64,000 bases of DNA, from NCBI RefSeq assembly GCF_017591425.1, contig NW_024464918.1:29726001-29790000 (forward strand). Reading direction: 5' to 3'. The position numbers and the translations under genes were made by a program. How positions within the stretch are numbered: position 1 is the first letter of the stretch; the number at the start of each line of letters is the position of its first letter. Source of the DNA: Ochotona curzoniae (taxonomy: Eukaryota; Chordata; Mammalia; Lagomorpha; Ochotonidae). The notes under the pieces were generated by a model. That model made no database searches, was not told the origin of the DNA, and saw nothing but the letters and a program-made list of their open reading frames with translations. Below, piece by piece: positions 57,156 to 64,000 of this stretch.

Positions 57156-58599
57156 CCTATTTTTCATCTTTTGATGTGGTTTCTGACTCAAGGCAAGTGG
57201 AAGGAAAAAAGACAAGCCAGAGGGAACCAACTGTGTGTATCGAGTTTTTTTCTCTTAAATAAATTTACATTTAAAAAAAAAATCAAACACCAAAAGACAC
57301 ATCACTCGGAATGAACAAATATGTGTATCTTGTTTTTGCAACCACTTTCATATATCAAGAATATTGAACTCTCTACATAAAGGAGAATGAAATACACTTC
57401 ATTTTCCTTTCCCGGCCTGATCTCCTACCTGGAAATGTGATTCTGAGATAAAAGTAGCCTGACCCTTGTGGCTGAGATCCTGAATTCGCTCTTTAGGGAG
57501 TGTGACAAATCCATCACCTTGGTCACGTCGTCACTGGGTGTTCTCGGACAGGCTGTGTGGACAACTGTGTGTTTACCTACAGGAGACGCATGAACACACG
57601 TGGTGAGCTGGTTACACGGAACTAAATGCCATCCTGGAGGTTTGCACCAGATGTTGGTTCAATGACCAGGACAGAGGTGCTTGGTCACTCCTGCAGGCCA
57701 GTTACCAACATCTGATTTTTCTAACTTTCTCATTGGCCTCTCCGAAGAACTCCTGAAATTGAGTCAGGGGGAAAAACATTCAAGCTGCCACAGGTTTGCT
57801 TAGCAGGGGTAATGTAGTCTTGAGCTGCGCAGCCGATCAAAGCAAAGCGACCCAAGGGAGGGAGGATGTAGCACTAATGCCGAATTTGCCATGTTAGTGT
57901 AAAAGAAAATAGCACTAGGTGGTTTTTCACCTTGCCACAGCTGCCGGCCTGTCCAAGTTCCCCCACTCCCTTTCTGCTGCAGACCCGTCTCTGACAAGAA
58001 AATTGCTAGTCTTAATCCGAAATCAAGCAATTACCAAGCAGAGATGTGTCATGGTTAGCGTCCGCTCTTAGTCACAGAAGCGACGGGCTTGTAGCCTGGA
58101 GAAAGCCACTCAGAATCGCTCCCTTGCATGGTTTAAGGAATTAGCAGAGCCCCAGAGTAGCACACTGGCCTGGCTCTAAACGACTCCGTTTGTCTAAGCA
58201 GTGAGCGAAGGACTGCGTGGCACTGACATCGGCTCGCCATCAGCTCTCCGTCAGCTGCGTCAACCTCTGGACTCCCCGATGGTCATAGAGGGCAAGAATG
58301 GTTTCTCCCAAGCCAAATTCTCTGCAGTGGCCTTCGCATCCCTTTGCAACTGCATCCAGCCTTGGCCGCCTCGTTGAAGTGCTCCCAGTGGGAGCCTTCT
58401 GACTCGACCAAACTGGCTTGCGGGAGATGCGTCATCAGTGCCCATGGTTCTGGTGTTCTTGGCATGCCTCGCTCTCTTGGGGACTCATCTAGATGTCTAC
58501 TTCCCAAATTATGTCTAGGGCAGGGGACTTGAAAAAAAAGAAAAGAAAGTGGAATTAAAAAGTGTTTATTTTAGTACAAAAAAAAAGTTAGAATCCGTA
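57156..58599. other. Intergenic DNA, no gene recognised
   Basis: Unique sequence. No domain in open frames, no repeat recognised. Confidence 0.4.
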
Positions 58600-58676
58600 T
58601 ACATGAAGGGTCTCATACAAGTTTGTAGAAATGTATTTGTTATTGTTTTTAAATATGGATATAAACATTTTTGCAT
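58600..58676. mobile_element. Fragment resembling the dispersed element
   Basis: GTCTCATACAAGTTTGTAGA and AAATATGGATATAAACATTT recall the short dispersed element but are poorly preserved. Confidence 0.35.
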
Positions 58677-58679
58677 CTG

Positions 58680-58830
58680 GGCAGGTGTGTAGTCAGCTTG
58701 CCATGCGGGATAGCTACAGCCCTGAATAGAGTTTTGGGCTCCTGGCTGTTATAGGCATTTGGAGAATAAATCAGCAGGTGCGAGACCTCTCTTTTCCTAT
58801 CTTTTCTTGCTTTTCAAAGAAAATGAAAAC
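58680..58830 (+). mobile_element. CSINE-type SINE, sense, internally deleted
   Basis: The head GGGCAGGTGTGTAGTCAGC joins TTTTGGGCTCCTGGCTG and GGCATTTGGAGAATAAATCA, then a T-rich end, in about half the usual length. Confidence 0.65.
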
Positions 58831-58980
58831 AATTTTTTTAAAAGGAAAATAGCATCAACATAATTGTTTTCATTCTGTTTTTTCTGAACTCTGTGAAGCT
58901 CCCTGGCTGGCATCGTTCCTGAATTCCACAGGTGTATTCCTGCCTTCCTCCTTGACATCTCCATGGCTGGCCAAAGCCCT

Positions 58981-59141
58981 GTTGTTCAAAATGGGATCCT
59001 CGGCTTGGCATCCCCATTACCTGGAAACTTGTTAGAGATGCACAGAGCCCTGGCCTCTGACTCAGACCGCCAGAATGGGAATCTACGGTGTAACAAGATC
59101 CCCAGATTGGCCTGCACATTAAAGTTTGAGAAGCACTGGCT
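58981..59141 (-). mobile_element. MER5A (hAT-Charlie DNA transposon relic)
   Basis: CCCCATTACCTGGAAACTTG, TTAGAGATGCACAGAGCCC, ACTCAGACCGCCAGAATGGG, TCCCCAGATTGGCCTGC and AAAGTTTGAGAAGCACTGG match the reverse complement of MER5A in order, including the terminal GTTTGAGAACCACTG-like end. It is non-autonomous and inert. Confidence 0.8.
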
Positions 59142-60170
59142 GTGTTACGATTGGGGATTTAGCCTATTTCACTCTTATGATGTTATTTATTTCAGGCAAC
59201 TGTTGTGTCTGATTATAAACCCTGCCTGGTCGGACTCCGTGGCTTATCCCACTTTATACTTGTGGCAGCTGGCTGAGGCAATGCCAATGTGTCCAATTAT
59301 GCTAAAACGCAAATGAGCAGTTTTGTGTGAAAGCCTGTGGATTTTGAGGTGGGGCGAGTTGTGAGCCATTGCTGGTGGAGCTGTCCCTGTGGCTCCGTGA
59401 GCTGGCAGGTCGTGCTTGGTGCTGGTTCTAGGATGTCAGTTAAGTAATGTTTCTATACTTCTGCTTTATTTGAAGTTTGAATTTGTCCAAGGAGCCAATT
59501 AGAGATGCTGCTGCATTAGACCTGCTCTGACCTGAACATCTGTATGATAATTGGAGCATAGCTGAGACTTTCTCTTAAAATACGCATTTATCAGCAGCAG
59601 CCTGGTCTCATGCCACACCGCACTGGGTCGTGGGCTTTAGCGGAGCAGGTGGACGTTTGTGTCTCCTGCGCTGTGGCTTTTCCCACTCAATTTCTCAGTC
59701 CTGTTCCCATAGCTGATCTTCACTGAAGACCATTTCACAGGTCAGGCAGGATTCGTGGGGCTCAGGGAGTAGTAGGTTTGCCTCCCAGGTGATGTCCGAA
59801 TGGGCCTTGTTTATTCCAGGAGTGGAACTGTGGTCTCACATAGACCAGAGGTGGGACTTCAGGCCTGGGGGTCCTGGGGCGGAGTCCCAGTCATGGAATG
59901 ACCTGTGTCTGCAGGACTTGTGTCCCTGTGAGAAGTAGAATGAATGAAACTGTGTGTGTGATGCCTGTGTCCATTGCCCAAACAAGGAATTCCCCAATGG
60001 AAACATCACATCCCTCTTCCTCTCCCAATTTGTCTTCCATGGCTCTATTTCACTCGCCTGGCCTGCTGTGTGTGGGGACCATAGTTGCTTGGGGAACTGG
60101 GTCAGTACCTGGGGTCCTGAGACATGGCCAGGCCTAGGCAGAGGGAAGGAGTGTTCAACATTTTCTGGTG
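59142..60170. other. Intergenic DNA, with a weak MIR-like relic
   Basis: The block 59460-59600 (CCAATTAGAGATGCTGC, ATAATTGGAGCATAGC) is repeat-free and conserved-looking. The MIR-like relic is listed separately. Confidence 0.4.
59725..59805 (-). repeat. Weak MIR-like relic, antisense
   Basis: GACCATTTCACAGGTCAGGC and GGCTCAGGGAGTAGTAGG loosely follow the reversed MIR core. Confidence 0.35.
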
Positions 60171-60473
60171 ATTAAAAAAAATTAGTTATCCCTTTGAAAG
60201 TCAGAATGACAGAGAAGGAAGGAGAGACAAGAAGAAAGATCTTCCCTCTGCTGGTTCTCTCCCCAGAGGCTGCGATGACCAGGGCTTGGCTAGTTTGAGG
60301 TCAGGAGCATCTGTCCTCCAGGTGGGTGAGGGGATGCTAGCACGTGAGCTAGCATCCTCTGCTTTTCCATGAGCAGGGAGCTCCATCGCACGACTCCAGC
60401 CAGCAACCCTACGGGATGCTGGTATCGTGGAGGCTCTTACAGGATGAGTTTAACCGCAATTCCTCCTACCAAA
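60171..60473 (-). mobile_element. CSINE-type SINE, antisense
   Basis: AGTTATCCCTTTGAAAGTCA, AAAGATCTTCCCTCTGCTGG, GATGACCAGGGCTTGGC, CTCTGCTTTTCCATGAGC and TGAGTTTAACCGCAATTCC mark it tail to head. Confidence 0.88.
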
Positions 60474-63400
60474 TGTTTGCTTTGTATTTTTCGTGAGGCA
60501 AATCACCAAAGCTCTTCTGACCTGGTTCATTCACCCACTCGACTCCTGAGTCCCCAGGCCTGTGTTGAGCAGGAACAAGGAAGGTCCAGTCTCTCTGCCT
60601 TTCAGGCCATCCTGGGGGACTCCACAGAGCCCAGTACACAGGGCAGAGGCTCCAATCCTGTTCCGTCACCTGCTTGGAAGCAACAATAATCTTTCAAGTT
60701 TAAAACTATGACCTTGACCCCCCACCAACTGTGCATTACACCCCAAAATGAGATTCTTTTTTGTGTTTAAGAGAGAGCCAGAAGGAAATGGAAGTTTGCA
60801 TAGGATCTGGGAAAAAACGATGCTGAATAAATATTTATGGAACACAGTGCTGTCAAGGCATTCCCACAAAATACAGAATAGGGAGTATCTCCCTTCCGCT
60901 GCTTCCCTGAGCCGTGCCCTGGGGTAACTCTCCCATGAGCCCCTGTGGCTGACAGTGAGGTGCTTCCCTCCCTCAGCACCTCTGCTCTTCCTACTTGGTC
61001 CTTGGCCTGCCTCGTTCCCTTTGAACTACAGAAGCTGTTTAACGTGGATGTGCGTTTGTCCCAAGCAGGACAGAATGTCCCAGTCTGAGCTTCCAACCAG
61101 GGGAATTCCCAGACTCAGCAGAGCCAGATGCTACAGCTCTTTCAGCCCAAGTTTTTCAAGTTTTCTGGAAAGTTTCTAACTGGCTCTGAAGGGACTTTGG
61201 ATTGACAGCCTTCTGGATGAAAATAAATGCATACATAGTGAGCTAGCCTGGGGATGGTTTCTCTCTGTGTTACCATATAAAGAATCCCAACTGAACCAGA
61301 AATGAATGCTAGCTCTTCGTGTCCTGCTATGTCCTCCCAGCTTTTCTGCACAGTTGTTTTAAAAGTCCATAAACTGTACACCTGAGCTCCTGGTTGGCTT
61401 TCTAGAAGGTGAGGGATAGGTGAGGCTGTTCTTTTGTTGAAAGCTGCCCTCTACATCTCCAGGCATCTGGTTGTGTGACATATGACCTTAGCAGAACGTG
61501 TTTCTTGAGTTGGACTCTCTGGGTCACTGTTGTGACAAAGCTCTCTCGGAGCTCATGACAACATTGCCTTTGTTGGAGTCCAGGAGCTCTGACAATGAGA
61601 ATCTGTGTGGCAGCCACATTGTCATCAGGCTTCTTGCTGAACTGCTGTTGATGTGCTAGGATCTCCCTAAAGGAGTTAGACCTTGCAGCAAAACTCTCAG
61701 CTATGGGGCCACCGTAGTTGGTCCTGTGTGCTTGAATAGCAACAGCAAGAGCAAATTGCAAATTTTTGTTCCTTGGATTTGCAGAACATTAAATGTTGCT
61801 ATTGTTGACGGCAGGTGGCAGTGGCTCAGCGTGGTCACTGCTGTTGTAGGTGCTGTGTGTGCATTGTAACACGACTTCTCGTAGCTATGACATGATACCA
61901 AAAACAAAACAAAACACAAGGCACACCAGAGTGAGGGGCCACTTGCGTAAATTTCTAGAACAAGCTGAACTGCTGTACGCTGTTGACAGTCAGATCTGGG
62001 GTTGCCTGTGAGGGTGAGGTAGGGCTGCGGTGGGGCTGAAGGAACTGCTTGGGGAGACGGAGGTGAATGTTCGAAACTTGGGGTTGGAGTGAGGGCTTGT
62101 AGGGGCACTTACCGGGCATCCTCACCACTTGTTGACCTGAAGAGATCAGACCCTGGGTTGTGTCTCTCCCGGGGTGGTCCCCAGACTTTGTAAGTATATG
62201 AGATCTGCCCAGAAGGCCTGTTTCAGATACAGCCCAGTAGGGCCTTCTCTGGTAAGGGCGCTGGAGTCCACGCTCTTGGCCCCCACCCCAGATGCTTCTG
62301 CAGTGGAAATCCCAGGTCTGTACCATCCTGGACTGTCAGTCCTCCTGTCTGCCACTGGGCATGTGGCCATCTTGGTGTGTGTACACATGGTCTGCAAAGC
62401 TCTCCCAATTCTCTGGAAGAATTATTCAGAGCATGTGAAATTGGCAAGCGGCTACATTATTTGCCTCCGCAGCAGAAGGGAAAGGAAACCAAGAGGCGCG
62501 GTGTGACCTGTGACCTGCAGGCTCTAACTCAACAGTGCCTGCTACTTCCTCTGCCCAGCTGTCCTCTTCTTGTGTCCCAGCGATGCTTATGTGTACCTGG
62601 GTCAACTGGTTTCTAATTGATTTTTTAATAAAGGTCTTTCTAGCTCTCTTTCACTCTGATTAAGAACCAGAGCATGATCTCATCAGGCCTGGACAAGTAT
62701 TGATGGGCTGGCGTGCCATGGGGCCAATAAAGAGAGTTTGCCTAGTGAGATAAATACAGCATCTCCCTCATGGAAGGCACAGCAGCCAGAGCGCAACACA
62801 AACAGCTTGGTAGAAACAGTGGTGTTTAGCCCATCTGGCTGGAGGTTAGAGTTAGTGATTCCATTAATGTCTGAAGATGGACAGTGGGGATTAGGCTGTT
62901 GAAGGTCAGGAGGAAGGTGTGGGGGTGTCTGCTACTAATGATAGCGTTGTAGGGCTCTAGGTCTTTCTAGAAGCGCTGCAAAATCACTCAGATGCTTCTG
63001 CTGAGTAGGAAAGGGCTTGATTCAATTCTTCACTTACCCGTCTGCTTTCTTCCAAATGCTGCTTGAACTATTTCAGAAGGAGTAAGGTACCGCCAGGCAG
63101 TAGCACCTCGGGATCCGTCTACTCACGAAACTGTGTGAATCCAGTGTGATCTACTCCACTGCTTGGATTAATGAAAGGAAGCAGGACTCGGTCCGCGAGC
63201 GGGGGTGGCTCTGAAAAAAAAAAAATGGTTTGAGACTTGCTACCCATTGCTGGGTCCCAATCCAGTGAATGTTTGTTTGTTGGGGAGAGGGGAGAGTTGT
63301 CTGCCCCATATTAGCAGAAAAGACCCCAGTCCACCATGAGGAGGCTGTAGGATGTGTTAGAGTCAGAAGCCCAGGAGGCCAAGGGCAGTAGAGCTTTTGG

Positions 63401-63839
63401 GATGCCCAGCCCTCTCCACCCCCAGCTGTTGTGGGGCAGGATGTATCCAGTTCTGCCCTAGACCCATGTGATGAGGGAGGGAAAAAGTCAGAACTTCCAT
63501 TGCCTTCTGAGAAGAGACTGATGTGGGGCCTCAAAGCATACACTGAATAAACCCATGAAGGATGCATCCCAATTCACACGCCCCTGGCCGTCAGAGAGGC
63601 ACGGGAGCAGGAGAGGACGTTGGGGGAAGTTAAAGGAAGTTTATCTGCTAGGAATCAACTTGGGAAAATACCTCAAAAGACACGTCCTCTTGTTAGGTTG
63701 GTCTCTGCCTTCTCACTGTGCACTGACAGCAGTGCTTGCAGGCGATTTTGCGCTAAGCAGGTAGAAGCAAGTTCTTGTGGAATTGCAGTTGTTGGCAATC
63801 GGGTAATGCCGCCTGTCAAGAAGTGGGGTGTGCTTGAGA
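60474..63839. other. Intergenic DNA, no gene recognised
   Basis: Unique sequence. The frames at 61402-61761 and 61701-62108 (both minus) are considered in the findings. Two AATAAA-type signals occur near 62627 and 62725. The block 62610-62790 is repeat-free and may be regulatory. Nothing is called as a gene. Confidence 0.4.
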
Positions 63840-64000
63840 TGTGTGTGTGTGTCCGTCCATGCCTGTGACGTAGCCATCATGCCAAGAGTTGCACAGGGTC
63901 ATGTGGCTCTTCCGCTGGGTAAACTGTGTGTGAGTGAAGGTGTGTGTCTGTGTGTGTCCCTGTGACATCGCTGTCATGCTGTGAGTTGCACGAGGCATGT
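63840..64000 (+). repeat. GT-rich tandem duplication, unit about 97 bp, cut by the window edge
   Basis: The segment with GCCTGTGACGTAGCCATCAT and GAGTTGCAC at 63861-63894 recurs 97 bases later as CCTGTGACATCGCTGTCATG and GAGTTGCAC. Both copies are preceded by GTGTGTGT tracts. The array may continue beyond base 64000. Confidence 0.85.

Noticed and set aside
56659..57262. 163- and 115-codon frames near 57 kb
   Set aside because: Both cross the antisense SINE at 56850-57155 and have no independent domain.
1..64000. CRISPR array, bacterial operon or prophage
   Set aside because: There are no regularly spaced direct repeats with unique spacers and no long uninterrupted gene-dense coding. Composition and repeats are clearly mammalian.
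1..64000. tRNA genes indicated by box B-like GGTTCTAATCC motifs
   Set aside because: Every such motif found lies in a tRNA-derived SINE with a long non-tRNA body and tail, not in a free-standing cloverleaf.

Overview
This is mammalian nuclear DNA, almost certainly from a lagomorph and most likely a pika (Ochotona). The evidence is about twenty tRNA-derived CSINE-type copies with a GGTTCTAATCC box B. Their 3' end has CT-rich runs followed by TTTCCAATAAAAATAAA rather than a plain poly(A). The insertion at 40317-40634 is near-consensus and has intact target-site duplications. Older mammalian repeats (MIR, L2-like, MER5A, L1) make up much of the rest. No bacterial-type operon, CRISPR array, tRNA or rRNA gene was found.

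Only one protein-coding feature is well supported: a terminal coding exon at 3988-4102 (+). It starts after a polypyrimidine tract and AG. It encodes a C-X2-C-X12-H-X6-C zinc finger followed by an acidic tail ending in SPESIEVD and a stop. I recognise it as the last exon of PRDM6, a PR-domain zinc-finger repressor of smooth-muscle and vascular precursors. Positions 1-3987 are then its last intron, and the sequence after 4102 is 3'UTR followed by intergenic DNA. In human the interval downstream of PRDM6, towards CEP120, is long and gene-poor, which fits the lack of other exons here.

Layout: 0-4 kb last PRDM6 intron with one SINE and a conserved-looking block; 4-5 kb final exon and candidate 3'UTR with poly(A) signals; 5-19 kb mostly unique non-coding DNA with two SINEs, MIR/L2 relics and one ancient repeat block; 19.2-21.0 kb an antisense L1 disrupted by SINEs, a GT microsatellite and an internal duplication; 21-31 kb sparse repeats, a 30-bp minisatellite, a G-quadruplex candidate and AT-rich conserved-looking blocks; 31.2-32.4 kb a probable lagomorph L1 3' end with G-rich degenerate repeats; 34.9-36.3 kb a MIR cluster and small tandem repeats; 37.8-38.1 kb a small CpG-rich patch; 40-52 kb a SINE-dense segment with a nested insertion, a 5'-truncated SINE and a GC-rich, polyadenylated retrocopy candidate at 44.2-44.9 kb; 52-64 kb mostly unique sequence with a few SINEs, a MER5A, two unexplained open frames and a tandem duplication running off the right edge.

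I found no convincing new multi-gene system. The points most worth following are the local templated duplication inside a GT microsatellite at 19.6/20.6 kb, the nested SINE in an inverted-repeat element at 40.3 kb, the GC-rich retrocopy with a perfect triple 18-bp repeat, and several candidate enhancers in the PRDM6 3' territory. Coding and repeat identifications come from reading the sequence and from memory of family consensus patterns; no alignment was run.
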